6,855 nucleotides of DNA from NCBI GenBank assembly GCA_002376965.1, contig DFOV01000238.1:1-6855 (forward strand), read 5' to 3'. A program made the translations under genes and the position numbers. The notes beneath the pieces were generated by a model, which made no database searches, was not told the origin of the DNA, and worked only from the letters and a program-made list of their open reading frames with translations. Origin of the DNA: Gammaproteobacteria bacterium UBA3532. GTDB taxonomy: Bacteria > Pseudomonadota > Gammaproteobacteria > Enterobacterales > UBA3532. Below, in pieces: positions 1 to 6,855 of this stretch. Positions within the stretch are counted from its first letter, which is position 1, and the number at the start of each line of letters is the position of its first letter.

Positions 1-1
1 C

Positions 2-28
2 ATCTTGAAGTCGTTTGGGTATATGTAA
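2..28 (+). CDS. 3' end of an unidentified upstream gene (partial)
   Basis: A reading frame open from the window edge ends at TAA (26-28), giving the tail ILKSFGYM. Its last base is the A of the lpxB ATG, the TAATG arrangement typical of coupled genes in an operon. In many gammaproteobacteria lpxA sits directly upstream of lpxB, so lpxA is the expectation from gene order. However, this tail does not resemble the E. coli LpxA C-terminus (RSTRGLIR as I recall it), and eight codons are too few to identify a product. The frame could also be chance. Confidence 0.35.
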   Translation: MLKSFGYM

Positions 29-1188
29 TGCCTCTATCAGAAAAAGCAGAAGCTAGGCCTGTTATCGCCATATGTGCCGGTGAGTCATCTGGCGATAGAC
101 TTGGTGCGTCACTAATTGAGGCGCTCAAGGAATATTATCCCAATGCATATTTTGTTGGTTCAGCCGGTCCAATGATGAGAAAAGCTGGTTGTGAACCGTT
201 GCTAAACCAAGAAAGTATCGCGGTCATGGGGATAGTTGAAGTTCTTAAGCAGCTCTTTCCGTTGCTAAAAATTCGCCGTAAGTTCACATCAAAAATGCAG
301 GCCCTCAAGCCGGATATCTATATTGGCATTGATGCTCCAGACTTTAATCTATTTGTTGAGAGAAAGCTGCATAGCAGTGGTATCAAAAGTGTTCATTATG
401 TCAGCCCTTCTGTTTGGGCTTGGAAAAAGGGACGTATTGATACGCTAAAAGCCATTACCAACAGGGTGCTTACACTTTTTCCCTTCGAAGCTAAGCTTTA
501 TGCCGAAAAAGACGTGCCCGTAACCTTCGTTGGCCACCCCTTTGCCGACGAAATAGAGCCAGTTTCGGATATGGATAGCCCTGATTCGGCGCAAGACCCG
601 AGTGGGGAAAACCGTCAGCGGATCATTGCCTTATTACCTGGCAGTCGTCGAATGGAGGTTGAGAGGCTGCTTCCTGAGTATGTAAGGCTCGTCGGAATGT
701 ATACCGACAACACGCGCTTTGTCGTTCCCGCAGCAACTAAGGCTCTTCACCAATATATCCGCAAAAATATTCCTGTTGGATTGCAAGATAAAATTACGAT
801 TAAGCAAGAAGGAATGCGTGAAGTGGTTCGGCGGTCGGATTATGTCGTGGTTGCTTCGGGTACGGCTGCTTTGGAAGTTGCATTGCTGAATAAGCCAATG
901 GTGGTGGTATATCGTGTCTCATGGCTGACGTACCAGATAGTTAAACGGATGATTACGATTTCATGGGTCAGTTTGCCGAATATCCTAGCGGATAAAATGA
1001 TAGTACCAGAGTTACTTCAAGATGATATGACTGCTGCTAATATCTATCAGGAATTACAAAGATTAGAGGGCCAGCCGAAAACAGTGCAAGCCATGAAGGA
1101 GGCGTTGCTTAGGATACACCATACGCTGCGTAAAAATGCGGCGTTAAGCGCAGCTAAAGCCGTCAAAGAGGTGATTGAAAGTGCCTAA
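28..1188 (+). CDS. lpxB: Lipid-A-disaccharide synthase LpxB
   Basis: LpxB is the inner-membrane-associated GT19 glycosyltransferase that joins UDP-2,3-diacylglucosamine to lipid X, releasing UDP and forming the tetraacyl disaccharide core of lipid A. The 386-residue product is close to the E. coli length (382). Family motifs are in order: [11 protein letters not shown] (17-27), VMGIVEVL (67-74), GIDAPDFN (100-107; D102 aligns with catalytic D98 of the family), [11 protein letters not shown] (122-132), LLPGSR (202-207), ASGTAALE (277-284) and VSLPN (314-318). A hydrophilic stretch at about 180-197 looks like a variable linker between the two Rossmann-like halves. The ATG at 28 is the first usable start in frame and leaves an N-terminus of normal length. 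No good Shine-Dalgarno precedes it, consistent with coupling to the upstream frame that ends in the same TAATG. The 3' end overlaps rnhB. Confidence 0.97.
   Translation: MPLSEKAEARPVIAICAGESSGDRLGASLIEALKEYYPNAYFVGSAGPMMRKAGCEPLLNQESIAVMGIVEVLKQLFPLLKIRRKFTSKMQALKPDIYIGIDAPDFNLFVERKLHSSGIKSVHYVSPSVWAWKKGRIDTLKAITNRVLTLFPFEAKLYAEKDVPVTFVGHPFADEIEPVSDMDSPDSAQDPSGENRQRIIALLPGSRRMEVERLLPEYVRLVGMYTDNTRFVVPAATKALHQYIRKNIPVGLQDKITIKQEGMREVVRRSDYVVVASGTAALEVALLNKPMVVVYRVSWLTYQIVKRMITISWVSLPNILADKMIVPELLQDDMTAANIYQELQRLEGQPKTVQAMKEALLRIHHTLRKNAALSAAKAVKEVIESA
1168..1174 (+). promoter_or_regulatory. Ribosome binding site deciding the rnhB start
   Basis: GAGGTGA lies within the last codons of lpxB. GAGG at 1168-1171 is 9 nt from the GTG at 1181, within the usual range, but only 3 nt from the TTG at 1175. 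It therefore supports the GTG start. This is the clearest Shine-Dalgarno match at any of the gene starts in the window. Confidence 0.6.
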
Positions 1189-1747
1189 TCAATATATAGC
1201 AGGTGTCGATGAAGTTGGTCGCGGTCCATTAGCAGGGCCGGTAGTTACAGCTGCGGTTATTCTCGATCCCAAAAATCCTATTTCGGGCCTAACTGACTCC
1301 AAAAAACTTAGCGAGAAAAAGCGCGAAAAGTTGTTTGATGAGATTAAAGAAAAAGCGTTGGCTTGGTCGCTGGGGATAGCTGATGTTGGCGAAATAGATG
1401 ATATTAATATATTGCAGGCGACATTCGTCGCTATGAAAAGAGCAGTAGACGGACTAGAAGTTAAACCACAGCTGGTTCGAGTAGACGGACATATGAGTCC
1501 GGATTTTGGTATAGCGACTGAAACTATCGTAAAAGGGGATCTAACCGAGCCGGAAATATCTGCAGCATCCATTCTAGCCAAAGTAACAAGGGATAGAATG
1601 ATGGTTGAATTGGATAAGCAATATCCAGGATATGGTTTGGCTAAGCACAAAGGGTATCCCACAAAATTGCATCTTGAAGCCCTGGCAGAGAAGGGGATAA
1701 CTATCATTCATCGTAAAAGTTTTAAGCCCGTGAGCCAATATGTCTGA
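1181..1747 (+). CDS. rnhB: Ribonuclease HII
   Basis: This enzyme cuts the RNA strand of RNA-DNA hybrids and starts removal of single ribonucleotides built into DNA. From the GTG start the protein has 188 residues (E. coli RnhB: 198). The opening [15 protein letters not shown] supplies the acidic pair D10/E11. The third acidic residue is D102 in VRVDGH and the fourth is D120 in VKGD, matching E. coli D16/E17/D108/D126. [14 protein letters not shown] and HKGYPT are further family signatures. I prefer GTG at 1181 because GAGG at 1168-1171 lies 9 nt upstream. A TTG at 1175 would add two residues but sits only 3 nt from that site. The start lies inside lpxB (8-nt overlap) and the stop inside dnaE (8-nt overlap), so translation of the three genes is probably coupled. 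Its place beside the replicative polymerase gene fits its genome maintenance role. Confidence 0.96.
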   Translation: MPNQYIAGVDEVGRGPLAGPVVTAAVILDPKNPISGLTDSKKLSEKKREKLFDEIKEKALAWSLGIADVGEIDDINILQATFVAMKRAVDGLEVKPQLVRVDGHMSPDFGIATETIVKGDLTEPEISAASILAKVTRDRMMVELDKQYPGYGLAKHKGYPTKLHLEALAEKGITIIHRKSFKPVSQYV

Positions 1748-4700
1748 TACATTGTCCTCACCGACAGACTCCGCACCACGCTATGTGTCCCTGCGCAACC
1801 ATACGGAGTACTCGATGGTTGATGGGATCACCCGAATTAAAGAGCTGATTAGCTCAGCTAAAAATAATCGAATGCCCGCAGTCGGATTAACTGATCAATC
1901 CAATATGTGTGCGTTAGTCAGGTTTTATAAGAACGCACAGGGAGCGGGCTTAAAACCTGTTATTGGAGTGGATATATGGGTTGACGATCCCAACAACAGT
2001 GATGGGCAGTTTCGCTTGGTGCTGTTGGCAATGAACAACGACGGTTATCGCAATATTACCGAGTTAGTGTCGTTGTCTTATACCAAGGGCCAAAAGACTG
2101 GTCGTCCTGTTGTTCAGCGCGAATGGCTTGAGCAACAGCATGCTGGGATTATTGTTCTTTCTGGGGCGACTGACGGCGATATCGGGCAGGCAAGTGCTAA
2201 TGGTAAGCCGGGGTTGGCTCAGGAAAGGGCGGAGGCGTGGCTTGAGTTGCTTGGTGATAGATTTTATATAGAAATTCAGCGACTCGGTAGAAAAAAAGAA
2301 AACCAATACCTGAATGACGCATTAGATATAGCTGAGAAGTTGGCTATTCCCGTCGTGGCAACAAATTACACCTGCTTTATACAGCAGGATGATTTCGAGG
2401 CCCATGAAGCACGTATTTGCATCAACCAGGGTTATACGTTAGACGATAAACGACGCCCTAAATACTATACCGAAGAGCAATATTTCAAGACACAGGAGCA
2501 AATGGTCGAACTGTTTGCTGATATACCAGAAGCGCTTGAAAATACACTGGAAATAGCTAAACGCTGTAATGTCGATGTTCGATTAGGCGAATACTTTCTG
2601 CCAAATTTTCCAATCCCTGATGGGATGACGATCGAAGAATATTTTTGTCAGGTCAGTCGCGAGGGTTTAGAAGACCGACTAACCATACTTTTCGACAGGC
2701 AAGCCAATGACTTCGACCAAAAGCGAAAACCCTATGATGAAAGGCTACAGATTGAGCTGGATGTAATCAACCAAATGGGGTTTCCTGGCTACTTCCTAAT
2801 TGTTGCAGACTTTATTCAGTGGTCAAAAAATAATGGTATTCCGGTGGGGCCGGGGCGTGGTTCTGGGGCTGGGTCTATTGTCGCCTATGCCCTGAAAATT
2901 ACTGATCTTGATCCGCTTGAATATGATTTGCTTTTTGAGCGATTTTTGAATCCGGAACGGGTATCTATGCCCGATTTCGATGTCGATTTTTGCATGGATG
3001 GTCGTGACCGTGTCATCGATTATGTTGCCGAAACCTATGGCCGTAATGCGGTTTCTCAGATTATCACCTTCGGTACCATGGCGGCAAAGGCGGTTGTACG
3101 TGATGTGGGGCGCGTGCTTGGCCATCCTTATGGAATGGTTGATAAAATAGCCAAGCTAATACCACCTGATATTGGCATGACCCTAAAAAAAGCGTTTGAC
3201 CAGGAAGAGGAGTTACAGAAGCTCTATCACACAGATGAAGAAGTTAAAGGCCTTTGGGATCTGGCGCTTAAACTGGAAGGTGTGACTCGGAACGCAGGTA
3301 AACATGCCGGTGGTGTTGTTATAGCGCCAACCAAGCTGACCGATTTTTCGCCATTGTACTGTGATGAAACCGGTGCCGGTTTGGTGACGCAATTTGACAA
3401 AGACGACGTTGAACAGGCTGGTCTGGTTAAGTTCGATTTCTTGGGCCTTAGAACCCTAACCATTATCGATTGGGCATTAGCCACCGTTAATACCAAGCGC
3501 AGGAAGCAAGGGCTTGAAGATATCGACATTGCATTAATTCCAACGGACGACCAAGCCACTTTTACGCTGTTAAAAAAAGCAGAAACGACGGCGGTATTTC
3601 AGCTTGAATCTCGTGGAATGAAAGAGTTAATCAAGCGCCTGTTACCCTCATGCTTTGAAGATATTATCGCTTTGGTAGCCCTGTTTCGTCCCGGTCCTCT
3701 CCAATCTGGTATGGTGGATGACTTCATTAATCGTAAACATGGACGTTGTGAGGTGGACTATCCTCATCCTGACTTAGAACCAGTACTGCAGCCAACCTAT
3801 GGTGTCATTCTATACCAAGAGCAGGTCATGCAAATTGCTCAGGTATTGGCTAAATACAGCCTTGGCGGTGCTGACCTACTCAGGCGAGCAATGGGTAAGA
3901 AAAAGCCCGAAGTCATGGCCGAACAGCGCGTCATTTTCACCAAGGGCGCGCTTGAAAACAATGTTGATGAAGAGCAGGCGACCTACATCTTCGACTTAAT
4001 GGAAAAGTTTGCGGGCTATGGTTTTAATAAGTCGCACTCTGCAGCTTATGCTTTGGTTTCTTATCAGACGGCTTGGTTAAAAACCCACTTCCCATCGGCT
4101 TTTATGGCTGCTGTTATGTCAGCAGATATGGATAACACCGATAAGATCGTTGGTTTGGTGGAAGAATGCCATCGTATGAAAATCAAGGTGTGTCCACCTG
4201 ATGTAAACAGTGGTCGTTATAAATTTACAGTAGATGATAGCGATAATATTATCTACGGAATAGGTGCGATAAAAGGCGTAGGTGAGGGGGCTATAGATTG
4301 TATTGTTCAAGAACGCTTAGCCAATGGCCCGTATCGCGACCTATTTGATTTTTGCTCGCGTATTGATCTGAAAAAAGCCAATAAAAGAACCCTGGAACAA
4401 CTTATCCGAGCAGGCGCGCTAGATAACCTTGGTCCAAGCCGCGCTATCATTACGGCATCTTTAGCCGATGCGCTTAAGGCGGCAGATCAATTTACTAAGA
4501 ACAACGCCATAGGTCAGGCCGACCTCTTTGGCATGGATTCCAATATTCATGTTGCGGTTAATTTTACCCAAGCGCCAGATTGGCCGGATGAAATTCGCCT
4601 CGAAGGTGAGAAGGAAACTTTAGGGTTATACCTTACCGGCCATCCCATCGACCGTTTTCGCAAAGAGCTAAGGGCATTTGGGTGCAGGCCTATTATTGAC

Positions 4701-5228
4701 CTGATTCCCGGGAAGCGAGGTGATATCACGACCACTGCCGGGTTGGTATTGTCTACGAGAGTGGTAGTAACCAAGCGGGGCAGTAAGCTGGCTATAGTGA
4801 CTATCGATGATGGAAGTGGGCGCCTGGATGTTACATTGTTCAGTGAAGTGCTGGAAGCCAACCTGCCGATACTGGAAAAAGATGCTGTGCTGTTGTTTTC
4901 TGGAGAAGTGGGCAACGACGATTTTTCAGGCGGTTTGAAAATGTCGTGCAAGACCGTTCAAACTGTCATGGAAGCCAGAGAAGAAAAATGTAAAAAAATA
5001 TTGTTGTCAGTGACTGAAAGCAATAACATTGAGGCTTTTACGCAACGTCTACGAGAGACTTTATCCCCAGAAAGTGAAGGGGATTGCCCAGTTCACCTCG
5101 CGTATTCAAGAGACAATTGCTCTGTTGGAATCGCCTTGGGCGGTGACTGGCGAGTTAAGCCTACAGATAACCTGATCAACGAGTTAAAGAATTGGTTGGG
5201 GAAGGACAAAGTAGAAATTATTTTCTGA
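1740..5228 (+). CDS. dnaE: DNA polymerase III alpha subunit (replicative DnaE)
   Basis: This is the catalytic subunit of the replicative polymerase, working with the beta clamp, the tau-containing clamp loader and a separate DnaQ proofreader. At 1162 residues it follows E. coli DnaE throughout. An N-terminal PHP domain (about 14-280) has lost its metal ligands. The C-family core includes [17 protein letters not shown] with D412 and D414, and KFDF with D566; spacing matches E. coli D401, D403 and D555. [23 protein letters not shown] and [12 protein letters not shown] are finger-region signatures. A helix-hairpin-helix segment begins near 838, the internal clamp-binding motif QADLF is at 926-930, an OB fold spans about 996-1075, and a tau-binding-type C-terminal domain follows. 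Nine extra residues precede the first conserved strand compared with E. coli. The ATG overlaps the rnhB stop by 8 nt and has only a weak GTGAG (1730-1734) upstream. No polymerase-associated exonuclease domain is present. Confidence 0.98.
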   Translation: MSDTLSSPTDSAPRYVSLRNHTEYSMVDGITRIKELISSAKNNRMPAVGLTDQSNMCALVRFYKNAQGAGLKPVIGVDIWVDDPNNSDGQFRLVLLAMNNDGYRNITELVSLSYTKGQKTGRPVVQREWLEQQHAGIIVLSGATDGDIGQASANGKPGLAQERAEAWLELLGDRFYIEIQRLGRKKENQYLNDALDIAEKLAIPVVATNYTCFIQQDDFEAHEARICINQGYTLDDKRRPKYYTEEQYFKTQEQMVELFADIPEALENTLEIAKRCNVDVRLGEYFLPNFPIPDGMTIEEYFCQVSREGLEDRLTILFDRQANDFDQKRKPYDERLQIELDVINQMGFPGYFLIVADFIQWSKNNGIPVGPGRGSGAGSIVAYALKITDLDPLEYDLLFERFLNPERVSMPDFDVDFCMDGRDRVIDYVAETYGRNAVSQIITFGTMAAKAVVRDVGRVLGHPYGMVDKIAKLIPPDIGMTLKKAFDQEEELQKLYHTDEEVKGLWDLALKLEGVTRNAGKHAGGVVIAPTKLTDFSPLYCDETGAGLVTQFDKDDVEQAGLVKFDFLGLRTLTIIDWALATVNTKRRKQGLEDIDIALIPTDDQATFTLLKKAETTAVFQLESRGMKELIKRLLPSCFEDIIALVALFRPGPLQSGMVDDFINRKHGRCEVDYPHPDLEPVLQPTYGVILYQEQVMQIAQVLAKYSLGGADLLRRAMGKKKPEVMAEQRVIFTKGALENNVDEEQATYIFDLMEKFAGYGFNKSHSAAYALVSYQTAWLKTHFPSAFMAAVMSADMDNTDKIVGLVEECHRMKIKVCPPDVNSGRYKFTVDDSDNIIYGIGAIKGVGEGAIDCIVQERLANGPYRDLFDFCSRIDLKKANKRTLEQLIRAGALDNLGPSRAIITASLADALKAADQFTKNNAIGQADLFGMDSNIHVAVNFTQAPDWPDEIRLEGEKETLGLYLTGHPIDRFRKELRAFGCRPIIDLIPGKRGDITTTAGLVLSTRVVVTKRGSKLAIVTIDDGSGRLDVTLFSEVLEANLPILEKDAVLLFSGEVGNDDFSGGLKMSCKTVQTVMEAREEKCKKILLSVTESNNIEAFTQRLRETLSPESEGDCPVHLAYSRDNCSVGIALGGDWRVKPTDNLINELKNWLGKDKVEIIF

Positions 5229-5255
5229 TTTTCGCAATGATAGCGGTGTTTAATA

Positions 5256-6218
5256 ATGAGTGTACAGTTTTTAGACTTTGAGCAGCCGGTAGCCGAACTA
5301 CAGGCCAAAATAGAAGAGTTACGTCGTGTAGAGGATAGCAGTGATATTGATATCACGGATGAAATTGGGCGACTTACAGAAAAAGCCAATGAATTAACTA
5401 AGCAAATATTTTCTGATCTTAGTCCGTGGCAGGTGGCTCAACTAGCAAGGCATCCTGCTCGGCCTTACACAACCGATTACATTGCTAACATGTTCACCGA
5501 GTTTGATGAGCTGGCAGGTGATAGGGCATATGCTAATGATGAGGCGATAATAGGTGGGGTTGCCCGTTTTAATGGCGAACCTGTCATGGTCATTGGGCAG
5601 CAAAAAGGCCGCGATACCAAAGAAAAGCTTCGCCGTAATTTTGGTATGCCTCGTCCAGAGGGTTATCGAAAAGCATTGCGGTTAATGCGCATGGCTGAAA
5701 AATTCTCCATGCCGATTATTACCTTTATTGACACGCCCGGTGCCTATCCTGGTATCGGAGCAGAAGAGCGCGGACAGAGTGAAGCCATTGCTACCAACTT
5801 AAAAGTCATGGCTGAGCTGCGTGTACCAATTATTTGCACGGTGATTGGGGAAGGTGGCTCAGGTGGCGCGTTAGCCATAGGGGTGGGAGACAGAGTCAAC
5901 ATGCTCCAATACAGCACCTATTCAGTGATTTCACCTGAAGGGTGTGCATCCATACTATGGAAAAGCGCCGAAAAAGCCTCTGAGGCTGCTAATGCGATGG
6001 GGATCACATCCGATCGATTGTTAGAGCTAGGGCTCATTAATAGTATTATCGAAGAGCCATCCGGTGGTGCTCATCGTGATCCTGGATTGATGTCTCAACG
6101 TTTGAAATCAAAGATCGCTGAAGATTTAGGGGTACTGAGCGCACTTTCAACCGATGAGCTTCTTGATCAACGTTATGAGCGGTTAGTAAGTTTTGGTGAA
6201 TATCAGGAAATTGCCTGA
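5256..6218 (+). CDS. accA: Acetyl-CoA carboxylase carboxyltransferase subunit alpha
   Basis: With AccD, AccA forms the alpha2beta2 carboxyltransferase that moves the carboxyl group from biotinylated AccB to acetyl-CoA, giving malonyl-CoA, the committed step of fatty acid synthesis in the cytoplasm. The product has 320 residues (E. coli 319). Its start [16 protein letters not shown] is the family N-terminus, leading into a charged helical segment (about 9-52) likely to be coiled coil. The crotonase-like core shows [20 protein letters not shown] (115-134), [10 protein letters not shown] (157-166), [15 protein letters not shown] (198-212) with the glycine-rich turns expected of an oxyanion hole, and [12 protein letters not shown] (225-236). 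It starts 27 nt after dnaE with no terminator between them, so co-transcription is likely. Only a poor purine-rich match (GCGGTG, 5243-5248) precedes the ATG. An additional promoter within the end of dnaE, as known in E. coli, cannot be excluded. Confidence 0.98.
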   Translation: MSVQFLDFEQPVAELQAKIEELRRVEDSSDIDITDEIGRLTEKANELTKQIFSDLSPWQVAQLARHPARPYTTDYIANMFTEFDELAGDRAYANDEAIIGGVARFNGEPVMVIGQQKGRDTKEKLRRNFGMPRPEGYRKALRLMRMAEKFSMPIITFIDTPGAYPGIGAEERGQSEAIATNLKVMAELRVPIICTVIGEGGSGGALAIGVGDRVNMLQYSTYSVISPEGCASILWKSAEKASEAANAMGITSDRLLELGLINSIIEEPSGGAHRDPGLMSQRLKSKIAEDLGVLSALSTDELLDQRYERLVSFGEYQEIA

Positions 6219-6304
6219 TTTGCCAATTATTCTGGTGCCATGTCGGATATGGAGGTCTGAACAGCGCGCTCATTTATCTTTTCTATAAACTTTGGTAGAA
6301 AACT
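6219..6304. other. accA-ccmF intergenic spacer
   Basis: This 86-nt gap is the longest non-coding stretch in the window. It contains a short imperfect hairpin (CCATG at 6238-6242 against TATGG at 6248-6252, loop of five) that overlaps a six-codon frame, MSDMEV (6240-6260). A strong GGAGG at 6251-6255 is not followed by a start codon at useful distance. A TATAAA at 6284-6289 resembles a -10 box but has no matching -35 hexamer 16-18 nt upstream. No GC-rich stem with a T tract is present, so I see no intrinsic terminator. Whether ccmF has its own promoter here is unresolved. Confidence 0.5.
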
Positions 6305-6855
6305 ATGTTTGCAGAACTAGGCTATTTCGCCTTACTCCTTGCATTAAGCGTCACCGTTGTTCAGGCCATATTCCCGTTGCTTGGCGCAGAGAAAGGCATT
6401 TCCAATTACATTGCGCTGGCTAAGCCAACAGCAATACTTCAGTTTTTGCTAACAGGCTTGTCCTTTGTCTGTTTAGTACAGTGCTTTGTTATCGATGATT
6501 TCTCAGTTAACTATGTTGCCAACCAATCTAACTCGTTTTTGCCGATATGGTACAAAGTGTCAGCGACTTGGGGGGGGCATGAAGGCTCATTATTACTGTG
6601 GCTACTTATGCTGGCTGGCTGGGGAGCAGCGGTAGCTGTCTACAGCCGAGGTTTACCCAACATTGTTTTGGCACGGGTTGTCGGTGTAATGGGTATTATC
6701 AGTATTGGTTTTCAGGTTTTCGTACTAACGCTGTCTAACCCCTTTGAAAGGACATTTTTACTCGCTCCCCTTGATGGCGGAGATCTCAATCCGCTCCTTC
6801 AGGATATTGGTCTAATTATTCATCCTCCTATGCTTTATATGGGATATGTTGGCTT
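6305..6855 (+). CDS. ccmF: Haem lyase subunit CcmF-like cytochrome c maturation protein (5' part)
   Basis: CcmF is a large inner-membrane protein of the System I cytochrome c maturation pathway. It takes haem from holo-CcmE and, with CcmH/CcmI, attaches it to CXXCH motifs of apocytochromes in the periplasm. The frame stays open for 183 codons to the window edge, so roughly the last two thirds of a normal CcmF (about 650 residues) is missing. Visible signatures are NDF-like VIDDFSVNYVA (62-72), LPIWYKVSATWGGHEGSLLLW (79-99), SNPFERT (144-150) and LNPLLQDIGLIIHPPMLYMGYVG (161-183); H173 matches the conserved periplasmic histidine of E. coli CcmF. Membrane segments are likely near 4-27, 41-63, 95-113 and 121-143. 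An in-frame TAG at 6296 fixes the start at 6305, preceded by GGTAGA (6294-6299). The haem-binding WWD region lies beyond the window, so the paralogue NrfE is not fully excluded. Confidence 0.93.
   Translation, partial: MFAELGYFALLLALSVTVVQAIFPLLGAEKGISNYIALAKPTAILQFLLTGLSFVCLVQCFVIDDFSVNYVANQSNSFLPIWYKVSATWGGHEGSLLLWLLMLAGWGAAVAVYSRGLPNIVLARVVGVMGIISIGFQVFVLTLSNPFERTFLLAPLDGGDLNPLLQDIGLIIHPPMLYMGYVG

Noticed and set aside
1175..1177. TTG as the rnhB start
   Set aside because: It would sit only 3 nt after GAGG. The GTG at 1181 has normal spacing and gives a normal family N-terminus.
1189..1707. 172-codon minus-strand frame opposite rnhB
   Set aside because: It mirrors a clearly conserved gene, has low-complexity Ser/Thr-rich content typical of antisense translation, and resembles no known family.
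3799..3999. 66-codon plus-strand frame inside dnaE
   Set aside because: It is an out-of-frame shadow of the conserved dnaE finger-region coding sequence, with no independent evidence.
4547..4951. 134-codon minus-strand frame opposite the dnaE OB-fold region
   Set aside because: The plus strand carries a well-conserved DnaE segment. The minus-strand product is rich in Ser, Pro and Thr with no recognisable motif or start signal.
6238..6252. Possible terminator hairpin after accA
   Set aside because: The stem is only five pairs including a G-U, is not GC-rich, and no T tract follows directly. It does not meet the usual form of an intrinsic terminator.
6284..6289. TATAAA as a -10 box for a ccmF promoter
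   Set aside because: No hexamer resembling TTGACA lies 16-18 nt upstream (the sequence there is ACAGCG), so the match alone is not enough to call a promoter.

Overview
The window is an ordinary, tightly packed housekeeping segment of a Gram-negative bacterium, most likely a gammaproteobacterium. All genes lie on the + strand. The lpxB-rnhB-dnaE-accA order is the classic gammaproteobacterial arrangement. The DnaE protein follows the Escherichia coli alpha subunit from end to end (1162 versus about 1160 residues), and base composition is moderate by eye. LpxB implies an outer membrane with lipid A. The genus cannot be fixed from the sequence alone.

Layout: positions 2-28 hold the last eight codons of an unidentified upstream gene whose stop overlaps the lpxB start (TAATG). 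lpxB (28-1188, lipid A disaccharide synthase) overlaps rnhB (1181-1747, RNase HII) by 8 nt. rnhB overlaps dnaE (1740-5228, DNA polymerase III alpha) by 8 nt. A 27-nt gap leads to accA (5256-6218, acetyl-CoA carboxylase carboxyltransferase alpha). After an 86-nt gap with no convincing terminator comes the first 183 codons of a ccmF-type cytochrome c maturation gene (6305 to the window end). That gene is cut by the window edge and has no stop codon here.

The first four genes join envelope synthesis (LpxB), fatty acid supply (AccA), replication (DnaE) and ribonucleotide or primer removal (RnhB), all growth-linked functions. The overlaps and short gaps argue for one co-transcribed, translationally coupled unit. 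ccmF belongs to a different process, periplasmic haem attachment to c-type cytochromes, and may start a separate cluster.

I found no RNA gene, mobile element, CRISPR array, large repeat or broken gene, and no sign of a new biological system. The points worth a second look are small: the accA-ccmF junction, a G8 run inside ccmF, the repeated 8-nt overlaps, the degenerate PHP domain and altered C-terminal tail of DnaE, and the unidentified upstream gene end.
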